From UBA7396 sp964527685 (GTDB lineage Bacteria; Patescibacteriota; Gracilibacteria; BD1-5; UBA6164), in NCBI GenBank assembly GCA_964527685.1, contig CAZGOC010000001.1:248001-312000 (forward strand): 64,000 bases of DNA. Reading direction: 5' to 3'. Under the pieces are notes generated by a model. The model was given only the letters and a program-made list of their open reading frames with translations. It did no database searches and was not told the DNA's origin. Positions 21,731 through 33,913 of this stretch are shown piece by piece. The position numbers and the translations under genes are program-made. Position 1 is the stretch's first letter. The number at the start of each line of letters is the position of its first letter.

Positions 21731-23869
21731 ATGAATAATGAAAACTTAAATAGACTAAAAAAATACTTATTTTTGATAAGTATATTTTTTGTTATATTAA
21801 CTTGAACTCATATTATATATACTTATTTATATGACAATGCTATAGAAAAACCTATAGAGTGAGGAAGTGTGTCTGAATGAATTGTTTGAGATTTCCCAAA
21901 CTTAAACCCACTTTTAAATAACTCAGATTATAATAAAAATATAAATTATTTTTTATATAGATGATTATTAAAATATGATACTACTAAAGATGAAATAGTA
22001 GGGGATTTAGCGAATTGTAACTTAAAAAATCTATCAAATATAGAGTGTTATTTAAAAGATAATATTTTTTGGTCTGATTGAAAAAAAATAACTATTGATG
22101 ATGTGATTGCTACATACAATATATTAAAAAATTCAGATATAAACCCAACACTTCTTGCCTTAATTAAAGATACTTCTATTGAAAATCAAAATTGAGCTAT
22201 TGTATTTAAAAATAAAATAAAAGATATTGCTTTTTTACAAGTTTTATTTCAATGAATATTACCTAAAAATACACTAGATAATATATGAAATACAGAAATG
22301 TATGGTAAATTTAATCCTTTAAATTGAGTTTATTCTTGACCTTATAAAGTTGATACTGTTAGTTATGATGATAGTTTGTGAATTCAAAAACTTATTTTAA
22401 TAAAAAATGAGTATTATAAAGAAAAAAATATATTAATTTCAAAATATATTTATAAAATCTTTAAAGATCAAGCACAATTATTAAAACATAAAGATTTAGT
22501 AAATATATTTTATGATAAAAATAAAATACTTGTTGATTCAATGCCAAGACTTGAAAAATACAATTATTATTTAAATCAATACAATATCTTATTTTTAAAT
22601 GAAGAAAAATTAAATAATCTAGATTTAAGAAGTTTTATTTTGTCTAAAATAGATATTAAAAATATATTAAACATATTATGAAAATGATATATAGAAGATG
22701 ATGATATATTTTTAAATAAAGAATTAGTTCAAGAATTTAGTTTAAAAAATCCAAATATTGAAAGTATTTTAAAAGAAAGTGGATATTATAAAAAAGATTT
22801 TTTAGTTAATTATTTACTTGATAAAGAAAAACAAAAAGAAGAAAAAGTTGAAAAAATTTCAAATGATAATTTAGTTTATATAAAGTCCCCTATTAACAAA
22901 AAATATAGCTTTTTATCTAAAGATGATTTATTAATTGAGTGAAATATTTGAAACAAAAAACCAGATGAAATTTATATAAATGATTATAAACTGTCTTCAT
23001 ATAAACCTTGAGATAGTAAATTTTACTATAGATTAAAAATAGAGTTTAAAAACTATTCTATTTGAGATAATTGATATAAAGTGTATTTTGTCTCAAATAA
23101 AGAAAAAAAATTAGTTGAAACTTTTTATATCACATATAATACAGATGAAAAAAAGCTAGAAGAAGCAAAAAAAATACTTGATGAGAAAATAAAAAAATCA
23201 AATTCAAGCTCTAAAATAGAAATAAATGAAAAAATAAAAGAAAAAATTAAATCTCTACCAGATAATAGTTATTATGATAAGGATTTAAATAAATTTTTTC
23301 TAAGATTACTTTATATAGAAAACAAAGACGATATATTAAAAACAGCAAATATTATAAAAACATCTCTAGAAACTTTTTGAATATGAGTTGATTTAGTTCC
23401 TATTTCTATAACTGACTTAAATAAAAAAATAATATCATGAGAAAAAAATTATGATATAGTTATTTTATGACTTGATTTAGGATATTTTCCACAAAATATT
23501 TACCCATATTTTCACTCAAGCCAAGCAAAAAATTGATATAATTTTTCTTGAGTTAAAAACCTTGATTTAGATATTTATTTAGAAGAATTAAAACAATGAG
23601 TATTATCAAGTGAAAAAGTTTTAGATTTAGAAAAAAAATCAATTGAAATATTTTCTCTAAAACAAATCTTTAAACCACTTTATTTAAAATCAAATATAGT
23701 TTTAGTTGATAATAATATAAAAAATTTTATTTTACCTAAAAATATACCATCAGATTTACTGATTAATGAAGCTTTGCTTGATTCTTATGTTGTATCAGAT
23801 AGAAAAATAGATTTTTCTAAAAAAAGTATAAAATGATTTTATGAATTTGTAAAAAATAGTTTTAAATAA
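21731..23869 (+). CDS. Family 5 extracellular solute-binding protein (peptide-binding)
   Basis: A 712-residue binding protein of the oligopeptide/nickel ABC-transporter type. An uncleaved-looking hydrophobic anchor is at residues 12-32, without an obvious lipobox Cys. GSVSEGIVGDFPNLNPL and LKDNIFGSDGKKITIDDVIA are the family landmarks, and YFHSSQAKNGYNFSGVKN near the C-terminus is the conserved ligand-side loop. Around residues 355-480 a charged insertion separates the lobes. No permease or ATPase gene is next to it; the following gene is a membrane protein that overlaps its stop (TAATG). Confidence 0.8.
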
Positions 23870-24771
23870 TGGAAAAAGAGTTTATTTTAAAATCATGGAA
23901 TTTAGTTAATCATGATAGTAAAATTAAAAAATTTTACTTTATACCAGGACTTATACAAATTATTTTCTTAATGGTTATTTTAGTTTATCAAGTTATATAT
24001 ACTTATGTAGTATTGTTTAATAAACAAGATAAAGCACTTTGAATTATTTTAAATATAATACATTTAGAGTATTTTTTTGAGATACTTATTTTATGAATAA
24101 TATTTACTATATTTTATGTCATATTTATCCCAATTTGTGAATGAACTTTGATTTACTATTTATCTAAAAAAGAATCACTAGATAAAGAAACTAGTATTTG
24201 AGATAGTTTTTGAGGATGATTATACTCTTTTTTACCACTTTTTGAATATTGAAATATATTTAGTCAGTTTAAAGTTATAAGTATAATAAATATTTATTTA
24301 TTTTGTCTTAGATTTATTTGAGTTAAATATATTGAAGTTTTAAGTTGAGCTTTTTTAATATTAATTTTAGTTTCAGTTGTTGTTAATATTCTATCTGTAT
24401 ATTGAAAGTTTGAAATAGTTTTAAATAATAAAAAATCAATTGAGGCATTATCTGAGTCTATAAAAATATCTATTTTAAACATAAAAACTACAATTAAAAT
24501 TTATTTTTTCTTATTTTTATTAAATTTAAGAATTTTATTAAACTTTTTTGTATTTTTACTTTTTCCAATAATTATAGCAAGTGCTACTTTGTATATAACA
24601 TCAAAATTTTATTTATTTATAACAATCTCAGTTTTAACAATACTTTTTATAACTTTTACTATAATACTTTGATATTTATGAGGAGTTTTTGATATATTAA
24701 AAACTTCAATTTGGTATAATGCATACATAGAAGGAAAAAAGAAAACTGAAAACTTAAAAGAAGAAAAATAG
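23869..24771 (+). CDS. Polytopic membrane protein, 300 aa
   Basis: The start codon overlaps the stop of the solute-binding gene (TAATG), so the two are translationally coupled. About six hydrophobic segments, with a charged C-terminus (EGKKKTENLKEEK). A pattern of amphipathic loops after segments 2 and 4 recalls YciC/DUF-type bacterial membrane proteins, but I can name no family. Function unknown; coupling suggests a shared role with the binding protein. Confidence 0.7.
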
Positions 24772-24812
24772 AGTTGTTAAAAAAATCTTTTTACAAAAAA
24801 ACAACTTTTTTT
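24772..24812 (+). terminator. Terminator after the binding-protein pair
   Basis: AGTTGTT and AACAACT pair across a 21-base A/T-rich loop that can fold further; T7 follows directly. The stem is short. Confidence 0.6.
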
Positions 24813-24852
24813 ATAATCATAATCTAAATTAAAATTTTTTAATAAAAAACAA

Positions 24853-25410
24853 ATGTGATTTAATAAAATAGCTTTAAAAAATTATAAAAATATTTGATCT
24901 TTAGCTCGTTCGTCAAAATTTTTATATAAAAAAATGGTTTGTAATATAGATTTTTCAAAAGATTTAAAATTAGTTGAGTATGGTCCAGGAGACTGAGTTT
25001 TTACAGATGAATTAATTAAACAAACAACAAATAATTCAAAAATATATCTTTTTGAGATAGATCCTTATTTTTGTAATTTATTAAAAGAAAAATATAAAAA
25101 TAATCAAAAAATAGTTATTTATGATAAAAGTGCTGTAATTGCAAAAGATTTATTTGATGAAAACTCAATAGATTGTGTTTTAAGTAGCTTACCACTTGCT
25201 TTTATTGATGATAATAATGTAAATCAAATATTACATACTTCAAAATCTATCTTAAAACCAGAAGGAAATTTTGTCCAATATCAATACTTTTTGCAAAATA
25301 AAAATAATATAAAAAATGTATTTTGAAATATTAATTACAAATTTACACCACTAAACTTTCCACCAGCATTTGTTTATGTTTGTCAAAAAAAATTATGAGC
25401 AAAAATATAA
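24853..25410 (+). CDS. Class I SAM-dependent methyltransferase (phospholipid N-methyltransferase/rRNA dimethylase-like)
   Basis: The 185 residues begin with a basic helix including SLARSSKFLYKKMV, the opening seen in PmtA/Ksg-like methyltransferases. The SAM-binding motif I is VEYGPGDGVFTDEL, with LFEIDPYF as motif II. VLSSLPLAFID stands where a catalytic N/D/SPP(L) motif is expected. The short C-terminus ends LGAKI. The next gene (DedA-like) overlaps its end by 16 bases. Substrate: a membrane lipid is plausible, but rRNA is not excluded. Confidence 0.7.
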
Positions 25411-26039
25411 AAAAAATAATTATATGAATAATTATCCTGCTTTTTTTAACTTGAATTTGAATTACAACTTATTTATATTTTAGTGACTTTTCATTTGAGA
25501 AATATTTTGAAAATATATCTCTTAGTTTAAATCAAAAAATAATTATTGTAATACTTGTTTATTTATTTAGAAATTATTTATTATTACCATCAACAGTTAT
25601 AATATTATTTGCTTGATATTTATTACAAAACTTTACTCTAACTTTGATTTTAAGTATACTATGAGTTAGTTTTTGAATACTTCAATCATACTTTATTTGA
25701 AGAGTTTTTTCAAAAGATAGTTTGGACTGAAAAAAAGAAAAGCAACTTATTTTAAAATATAATGATAAAATACAAAAAGATTGATTTAAAGTTATTTTTG
25801 TATGATCTTTATTTCCTATAATTCCAGTTGATTTACTTTATGTGTCAGCTTGATATATAAAATACTCTGCTATAAAAACATTTTTTGCTTGAATACTTTG
25901 AGAAATGCCATTAATTATTTTATATGCTTATTTATGAAAAGAATCAAGTAAGTATGAAGAGTATTTTGCTATTGTTTGAATAATAATATTTATTTTATTT
26001 TTATTTTATTTGTATTTAAAAAGACTATTTAAAAAATAG
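25395..26039 (+). CDS. DedA/VTT-domain membrane protein
   Basis: The 214 residues show an N-terminal helix, then the VTT-type pattern: FRNYLLLPSTVIILFAGYLL, helices with a re-entrant look, and FPIIPVDLLYVSAGYIKYS. The end is a helix with KRLFKK. DedA/TVP38 proteins are lipid scramblase-like membrane proteins. Its start lies inside the end of the methyltransferase gene, supporting a joint role in membrane lipids. Confidence 0.7.
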
Positions 26040-26091
26040 AAAGCAGATGGCAAAGTGAATTAGACTTTTTCAATATATGAGAAAAATATGT

Positions 26092-27072
26092 TTAAATTTT
26101 ATCATACTTTATCATATAATAAGCCAAAATTCAAATCATAGCGGCATTGTCCATTGAGTATAAATTTTTTATTGGATGAATAAAATTAAGGTCTTTTTCT
26201 ATAGATCTTTTTTTTATTTTTTCTTTTAAATTATCATTTGCAGAAACTCCTCCTGCAAGCATAATTGTTTTTGTGTTTTTTTTGATACTAGCATTTATGA
26301 GTTTGTATGTTAAAACCTCATTAACAGCTTCTTGAAACTCAAAAGAAATCTCTTGTTTATCTAAATTACTTAAAAACCCTAACTCTAAAACTCTTTTGTC
26401 AACCTCTCTTTTTACTGCTGATTTCAATCAAGAAAATGAAAAATCAAACTCATCTTTTTTTAGAAAAACTCTAGGAAATATATCTTTTTTTATTTGTTTG
26501 TATTCACTTGCAAGTTTTGATATAATAGGTCATCCTGGGTATTCAAGACCCATCATTTTGGCTACTTTATCATAACTTTCTCAAGCAGCATCGTCATTTG
26601 AAGATCACATTTTTTCTATTTCCCACATAGAATTCATAAAATAAATATCATTGTGTCATCCTGAAACAGTCAAACAAACTAAAGGAAATTTTATATCAGT
26701 TTCTTTTCTTTCTAAAAAATTTGAAAATATATGTCATTTTATGTGATTTATCTCAATATAGGGTTTTTTTAAAATATTTGATAATGTTTTAGCAAAAGTA
26801 ATTCAAGTAAGAAGTGATGGAATAAGTCCGGGCTCTTTTGTTACAGCTATATAGTCAATATCTTCAATTTTTGTATTTGAGTTTTTTAATACATTTTCAC
26901 ACACTTCAAAAATAGCATTTTCATGCTCTCTTGCTGCTATTTCAGGCACAACTCAAGAAGTTAAATTATGTATTTTTATTTGACTTTTTGTATCTAGTGC
27001 TAATAAGTTATCATTTTCAAAAATTGCCATTGAAGTATCATCACAACTTGTTTCTATTGCTAAAATTTTCAT
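26092..27072 (-). CDS. tsaD: tRNA N6-adenosine threonylcarbamoyltransferase TsaD
   Basis: It transfers the threonylcarbamoyl group to A37 of ANN-decoding tRNAs. The 326 residues start MKILAIETSCDDTSMAIFE. The metal-binding histidines are in HIKGHIFSNF, and the ASKHA motifs PLVCLTVSGGHNDIYFM, LAGGVSAND and MDNAAMI are intact. Length is normal for the family. Its start is 1 base from the stop of the 945-aa surface-protein gene. It is convergent with the DedA-like gene. Confidence 0.95.
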
Positions 27073-27073
27073 T

Positions 27074-29911
27074 TTAAATTATATCTTGTTTTTTTAGTAA
27101 AAATAAAGTTCAAGTAAAAAATAATATAAATATACCTAAACTTATATAAATATGAAGTATTATATTATTATTTCAAAAATTTCAAAAATTTGTATTTACA
27201 ATTTCTTCTTTTTGTTGTTTTATTTCATTTAAATCATTATTTTTTAGTGTATTTTTTGAAGTAGTGATTATTTTTTCTTCTTTTACTTTTGGTTTTACTT
27301 CAACTATAAAACTTGCCTTACTTGAAGCATTTTCATCACTTACAACTAAAGAAATAAAATAAATTCAGGGAGTAAATTTATAACTTGAAGGATTTTTTTT
27401 ATCAAAAGTCTGTCAATTTCCAAAATCCCAAAAATACTTTAATTTTTCTCCCTCACTTTCACTTCAATCAAAATTTATACTACATTCATCTAAATCAAAA
27501 CAAGTAATTTTATTTTTTACTAAAACTTTGTTTATACTTAATTTTCATTGTAATGAAATAATTGCTTTAGGTTTTATATAATCTTTATCTTTTACTTCTT
27601 TTTTTGCTTGAATATAATCAATATAATCTCAATCAATTTCAAGTTTTTCAAATTTTTCTAAATTTATTTTTTCTCATCAAATACTTAAAGAAGAACTCAC
27701 TTCAAAACTTCAAGTATTTACTTCATTATTGTCTAAAATAAGCTCAAATTTTCATAAATTATCTGACAAAACTTCATAATAATCTAAAAATGCATAGGAT
27801 TTATCTATAAATAAATTTAAAAAACTAAAATCACTTTCTATTTTTTTTATCTCTATAATTAGTTTTGTGTTTGGGAGGGTATTTCAAATTATTTTAACTC
27901 AAGATTTTAGTTTTGAAGTTTTAATTTCAAAGGATTTTTTATAAATATCTACAATCTTTTCTTTTTTTTCGCTATTTGTTAAATTACTTTCTAAAATTTC
28001 TTTTAAAATATCATTTTTATTAAAATTTATATTTTTTACTTCATTATTTTTATATTTTATATCAAATCATCAAGCTTTTTTATTTATTTTTACACTTTCA
28101 ATATTTTCTAAATCTAAATTATTTGATAAAATAAATCATTTTGGAGATGAAAAATTCCAAAAAATTTTTTTAAAAAAATTGTCAAAACAAGTTAGATTAA
28201 CCTCTTCAAGTCAAGAATTATTTAAAACTATTTTAGTATCATCTTTGTAAAATTTGTGAGAGTTTTTGGCTTTAATAATGGTCTGATTTGGGATAAGATA
28301 TGGTTTGCTTCATCAATTTTCTAAATCATCTATCAAGCATCATCAAAGATCTAAATCAAGATCTCAAGTATTTTTTATTTCAATATATTCTAAATTTTCT
28401 CAAAACTCTGGATTTGGAAGTATATTTTTTATATCTAAAGTGTAGTTTATATTATTTTTAATATTTTCTTGATTTGAAATATTTTCAATTTTCTCATTTT
28501 TTTCTTCTAAATTTACTTTAACTTCTTCTTTTTTTGTTAAAATAGATGTATTTTTTATAATTAATTCATTTTCTTTATAGTTTGATGAATTGTTAACATC
28601 ATAAACTTTTAGTTTTATTTTGTATTCTCAAATAGAATTATATGCTATATATGATGGATTACACTTTTCTTCTTCTAAAGTTTTATTTGGAAGTCAAAAA
28701 TCCCATAAACAAGCTTCTTTTTCATTTAATTTATTATAGGTCAAATTAATAGAGCAAGAGTTTGATTTACAAGTATTATCTTCAAGTAATCAAGACTGAA
28801 TTTCAATTTTAGGAGTTTTTATTTCTATATTTTGATTATTTTGATTTGATGTATTATTATTTATATAAACAGTTTGTGTTGTAATTGGAGCTATATATCA
28901 AGAATTTTTTACTATAAATTTTTTTTCTACAAAAATATTTGGATTTGATTTTAAAAATACCTTAAAAGTTGTTTCATATTCTCAAACGGGATAAATAACA
29001 GTATTTGGATTACATTTTTCCTCTTCATTTGTTGTTAATCAACTTCAAAATTTAAACAAACAAGTATATTTTGTAGTTGGTGGATTTATAAATCAATTTC
29101 ATTCATTTATTTGTAATGAAAAATTAGCCTTACACTCAGTTTTTGAATTATCACAATTAAATATTGTAGATGAGTCATCATTTTCTAAAAAGTAAGTTGG
29201 TGATTGAAGAGTGTTTTTTATAGTAAAGTTAGGAATAATTTCATTATTAATTACTCAAGAGCTTGTATTTCAAAAGTTTGTTTCCTTATCTATATCATCA
29301 TCTTGAGGAATTATATAATCATCTTGAGGAATTATATCTTCATCTTCTATTGGATTATTTTCTATTCAACTACCAGTTTCATCTTCATTTTCTATTGGGT
29401 CACTTGACAGAGGAGGTATTATATTTCAAGAATTTGTTTGATCTATTATGTTTAAATTTTCTTTTAAAAATACATTTTTATAATTATCAAAGCTTGTTGT
29501 TAAAGAAAATTTAAAATCATCTTTTAATCAAAATCAAGCATTGTTTTTTAATCTTAAATGGCTTGTTTGTCAATTACTTATTGTAAATTGAGTTAAATAA
29601 TTATCTTGTTCAATTAAATTTAGTGTTAAAATATTTCAAGAAAAGGTATAATTTGAAACTATATCACTTCAAACTATATCTAGTTTTTTATCTTTTGAAA
29701 GTCATCCTGTTGCTGATTGGAGTTGAAATTTTGATAAATCAAGAGTTCAAGTTAAGTCTTGATTAAACTCAATTTCTAAAGTATCTATTTTTGAATTATT
29801 ATCTAAATCTAAATAATAAAGTTTATTTTCTTTAAGTATTTGATCTGAAAATATAAATATATGATAAGAAAAAAATATAAAAAAAATAAGAAAAAATATG
29901 ATTTTTTTCAT
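27074..29911 (-). CDS. Large secreted/surface protein with PKD-like and lamin-tail domains
   Basis: A 945-residue protein with an N-terminal signal segment (residues 2-22) and a C-terminal membrane anchor (about 918-940) followed by KKQDII. In between: a cohesin/carbohydrate-binding-like N-terminal part (about 23-160) and an acidic linker with a doubled IIPQDD(D/Y). Three PKD-like domains follow, each with a Cys pair (the last: KYFGDFGNGQTFDKKNPSS region before GIYFISLVVSD). Before the third PKD is a lamin-tail-like domain (NPEFGENLEYIEIKNTGD, then GGCLIDD). Such proteins act in adhesion or binding at the cell surface. It lies directly before tsaD. Domain calls are by eye. Confidence 0.75.
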
Positions 29912-30237
29912 AAGTATATTTTAAAAAATTACATATACATATTTTATATATATATTTTTTTTGTCAATAATTATTTATTTTTTAGGGACAATAAGAAAAC
30001 AGAGTTTTTTAAAATTGATTATTTAATTTTAATTTATTTTGATAAAATATTCTTGAGCTTGATGCAGAGTATTTTTATCAATTCACATACCAAAAGTAAA
30101 TCAGCTATATTCATTTGGATCTATATTACAAGCCTCTAAAACCTTTGGATGAACCATTTCAATTTTTAAATAACATCAAGTTTACATTTTATAATTTTTT
30201 ATTAAAATAATTTCTAATATTAATTAAAATAATAAAA
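29912..30237. other. Intergenic region holding the pheS relic
   Basis: About 325 bases between the surface-protein gene and dinG. The first 100 bases are plain AT-rich sequence; the rest is mostly the minus-strand pheS relic described separately. No clear -35/-10 pair stands before the GTG start of dinG. Confidence 0.5.
30029..30187 (-). pseudogene. pheS: Relic of phenylalanyl-tRNA synthetase alpha chain (pheS), C-terminal fragment
   Basis: The minus strand encodes MVHPKVLEACNIDPNEYSG, then FTFGMGIDKNTL, ending at TAA. This matches the very conserved PheS end (MVHPnVL..vGIDPe.ySGFAFGMGidR). Upstream of it only about nine residues (TGCYLKIE) remain before a TAA, and no motif 2 or core domain exists. 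The end after GMGIDK is also altered, so it cannot be a working synthetase. Reading TGA as Gly is needed for the SG and MG glycines. A functional pheS must be elsewhere. The fragment may be left by a rearrangement. Confidence 0.7.
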
Positions 30238-32871
30238 GTGATAGTCGCGCTAGACCTAGAAACAACTTGAATTAATGCTAAAAAAGATAAAATCCTAGAA
30301 ATAGCATTAATTAAATTTGATGAAAATACATTTGAAATAGTTGATACTTTCTCAACATTGATTAATCCAGAAATTCCAATTCCTGAATTAATTTCAAATA
30401 TTACAAATATTTTTGATAGTGATGTAAAATCTTCACCTATTTTTGATGAAAATATTATAAAAACAATAACTGATTTTATTTGAGATTTACCAATACTTTG
30501 ACATAATACAAATTTTGACAGGGATTTTTTAATTGAAAATGGTGTTTTGATTGAAAAAAACTTAGTACTTGATACATTTTTTTTATCAAATATTATTTTT
30601 TTTGAAGAAAAATCACTTAATTTGTGAAATTTGTGCGAAGTTTTAAATTTAAAATTAGAAGATGCTCATAGAGCTTTAAATGATACAAAAGCAACAATAC
30701 TACTTTTTGAAGAAATAATTAAACAATTTAAAAATCTAAAATTAGAAAAAAAAGAACTATTAAACTTTTTATTTTCGATGTGAGATAAAAATTTATTTAG
30801 CTTTTATAAAAAGCTATTATCTCTTGATTTTGCTACTATTTCCAAAGATGATTTTATAAAAAATATTTTAAATAAACTAAAAAAGCAAGAAAAAATAGAG
30901 CTTAAAGATAAAATAAAACTAGATTTAAGCAAAGATATAATAAAAGATATTTTACAAAAATTGCCAAATTCAGAATTAAGAAAAAATCAATTAATTATGG
31001 CAAAATCTACTCTAGATTCTTTACTTAATGATAAAAAGCTGTTAATAGAAGCCCCAACTTGAGTTTGAAAAACTTTTGCTTATTTAATCCCCTCAATCTT
31101 AAAATCAATAACTACAAAAGAGCAAGTTATAATTTCAACTAACACTAAAAATCTACAAGACCAAATTTTTTATAAAGATTTAGAGTTTTTACAAAAAAAT
31201 ATTTGGTATGATTTTACTTATTCAAAACTAAAATGAAAGAAAAATTATTTGTCTATATTGAAATATTTTGAGTATTTGGGAGATAATCAATTTTTATCAA
31301 ATGAAGAAATATCTTTTTTTTCAAAAATTACTTTATGGATGACAAAAACAACTTATTGAGAACTTGATGAATTGACTTTTTATCCAAATGAATACTTTTT
31401 ATCTAAAGAATTATCTTGAGATGATTTAGGTATTTTAAATGATGAAAATGAATTTAAAAATTATGAATTTTTGTTTAAAGCAAGGATTAAAGCTCAAAAT
31501 TCAAATATAGTTGTAGTTAATCATTCATTATTAATCCAAGACTCTATATCTAGTCAATCGCTTTTTAAAGAAGTTAAAAACTTAATAATAGACGAAGCAC
31601 ATAACTTAGAGGATACTACTACGGATGCTTCTATAGAGAGTTTTTCACTATCTTTTTTAAAAGAATTGTTTAGTAAAACACTAAACTCTTTAAAAAAATT
31701 AAAATATCAAGTAGACAATCTAGACATTGACTTTGACAATTTATTTAATCAAATCACTTTTTTATTTGATATATTAACAGAGTTTTCAAATAAAAAAAAT
31801 ACTTATTGAAATGAAGTTTTTGATTCATTAATAGACAAAAACTTTTTTACAGAAAATAAAGATATAGATAAATTAAAAGATAAAATCGATATAAGTTTTA
31901 TTGAAATATTTAATAAATTATCAATTATACCAGATGAAATTTACTCAAAAATTAAACTAGACATAAAGTCCTTAGAAGATATCTTACATATTATAAAAAT
32001 AACTTTGAATAAAGATAGTTTAGACAGATATATACCTATTTTTCAAATAAAAAAAGAAGAAAAAATACTTCTTTACACTGTGCTAATCCCTTGAAATACA
32101 TTAAAAAATATTTTATGGGATAAAGTGGACAATATAGTTTTAACTTCAGCTACTTTGTCTATAAACAACTCTTTTGATTATATAAAAAATTCTTTAAATT
32201 TAGGCAATTTTGATTTTTTAAAACTAGATACTGATTTTGATTATCAAAAACAAGCACTTTTATTTGTTCCAAATGATTTATGATCTATAAAGTATCAAAA
32301 TCATAAAATATTTGATTTTTGTTTAGATTTTTTAAAAATAGTTACTTGAAAAACTTTGATGTTATTTACTAGTTATTCGTCTATAAAAGAAACTTACCTA
32401 CATTTAAATTTAGAGTTAAAAAAAGCTTGAATATCACTACTTGCACAGTGAGTTTGATGAAGTAAATATAAAATATTAAATCATTTTTTAAAATCATCAA
32501 AAAATTCTGCCTTACTTTGAACAGATAGTTTCTGGGAATGAATTGATATACCTGGGGATGATTTAAAATATTTAATTATATATAAATTTCCTTTTTTAGT
32601 GCCAAATGATCCTATATTACAAGCAAGATGAAAACTTTATAACAATGCATTTTTAGAATACTCTATACCAAAAGCTATTATAAAAACTAAACAATGATTT
32701 TGAAGACTTATAAGAACTAAAAATGATAGTTGAGTAGTTATTTTGCTTGATGATAGGTTTTACTCAACATCTTGGTGAGATATTATGAAAAACTCTTTTC
32801 CACAAGATATAAAAATTAAAATTTGAAATTCTAAAGATTTTTTAGATGTTTTAAGAAATAAAATAAATTAA
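30238..32871 (+). CDS. dinG: DinG-type helicase with N-terminal DEDD exonuclease domain
   Basis: The 877 residues start at GTG with ALDLETTGIN (exonuclease motif I). NTNFDRDFLIENG and HRALNDTKAT follow as motifs II and III. The XPD-like helicase part carries EAPTGVGKTFAYLIP (Walker A), STNTKNLQDQI, VVNHSLL, IDEAHNLED (DEAH) and SFGEGIDIPGD. The cysteines of the iron-sulfur insertion seen in E. coli DinG are missing (KNYLSILKYFEYL stands in that place), as in firmicute DinG proteins with an exonuclease domain. The GTG is chosen because the exonuclease strand starts right behind it. A strong terminator follows. Confidence 0.9.
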
Positions 32872-32876
32872 AAAAT

Positions 32877-32912
32877 AAAAATAATTAAAGTATAGTTTAA
32901 TTATTTTTATTT
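32877..32912 (+). terminator. Terminator after dinG
   Basis: AAAAATAATTAAA and TTTAATTATTTTT form a 13-bp stem with loop GTATAG, followed by ATTTTTTTT. It separates dinG from the pilus genes. Confidence 0.8.
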
Positions 32913-32974
32913 TTTTTGTATTTTTTAAAAACATATGATATGATATATTTGTTATTTAATTAATTTTTAAAATT

Positions 32975-33904
32975 ATGATTGACCAAAAATGAGAAAATTC
33001 AGTGTCAAATACTGATAAAGATCGAAATTTTACAGATAATATTTTTAAAGAATTATCTTGAAATATAGATTTTTGAAAACAAGAAGTTGAAGATAATACA
33101 GTAAACCAAAAAGATAAATGGTATTATATGAATTTATCTTCTAATATATTATCTATAATAAATATATTTTTAGTATTTTTTATTATATGATTTTTCTTTT
33201 ATTTTTCAGTTCAAAAAGATTCATCTTATCAAAATAGCTCTTTAATAGATCCATTTTGTTTTTTGATTTTATGAGATAATAGAGCAGATATTGATTCTTG
33301 AGAATATTGTTATTCAGTAGCTTGATTAACCCAAAAATTTAGTTCAAAAATAAGTGAATTAAAAAATGCAATTGTTTTATGAAAAGATAAAAATAAATGA
33401 CTTGATAGCATATTTTATGATTTATATAATATTGAAAATTTTAAATCATCAAAAGAATGAGAATTTTTAATATCAAATAAATTAAATAAACTAAAAGTTA
33501 TAGATATTTTAAATGATTTTGATAAAATGAAAGATGATTTTTTAGGATGAAGTGTATGAAATATTGAATGTAAAGATGTAAAAATTACTCAAGAAGGAGA
33601 AATGTCAATATCTTGTGAAAGTTTTTCTTCTACTTGGCAACTTGCTGATGCAAAAGAAAATATTTGAATTATTTGAAATTCTTGAGAAATATGAAAAAAA
33701 GATGATTTAATTGGTTGAACTAGTATAACATTAGCAGCAAGTTTTTTAAACTTTATAGAAAAAAACTCAAGTTATAATTTTGAATTAATTGATAAACAAA
33801 AAATTTTTAGCTCTGAGTTTGCTTGAGAATGAGCTTATGTTAAAAAAACAAAATTTGATTTAAAATTAAAATATAATAATTTAAAAAATAACTTATCTTT
33901 ATAA
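32975..33904 (+). CDS. Single-pass membrane protein at the head of the pilus cluster, 309 aa
   Basis: A 55-residue charged N-terminus (EVEDNTVNQKDKWYY) precedes one hydrophobic segment (about 56-76). The 230-residue external part has several cysteines (IDPFCFLILG, EYCYSVAG, ECKDVKITQ, ISCESF). It is 9 bases before the PilO-like gene and the first of four plus-strand genes ending in pilC. Position suggests a pilus-assembly role (PilN/PilP-like layout), but I recognise no family motif. Confidence 0.6.
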
Positions 33905-33913
33905 TAAAAAAAT

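Noticed and set aside
29204..29514. Two overlapping plus-strand frames with an LEELYNHLEELYLHLL-like repeat
   Set aside because: They mirror the doubled IIPQDD acidic linker of the large surface protein on the minus strand.
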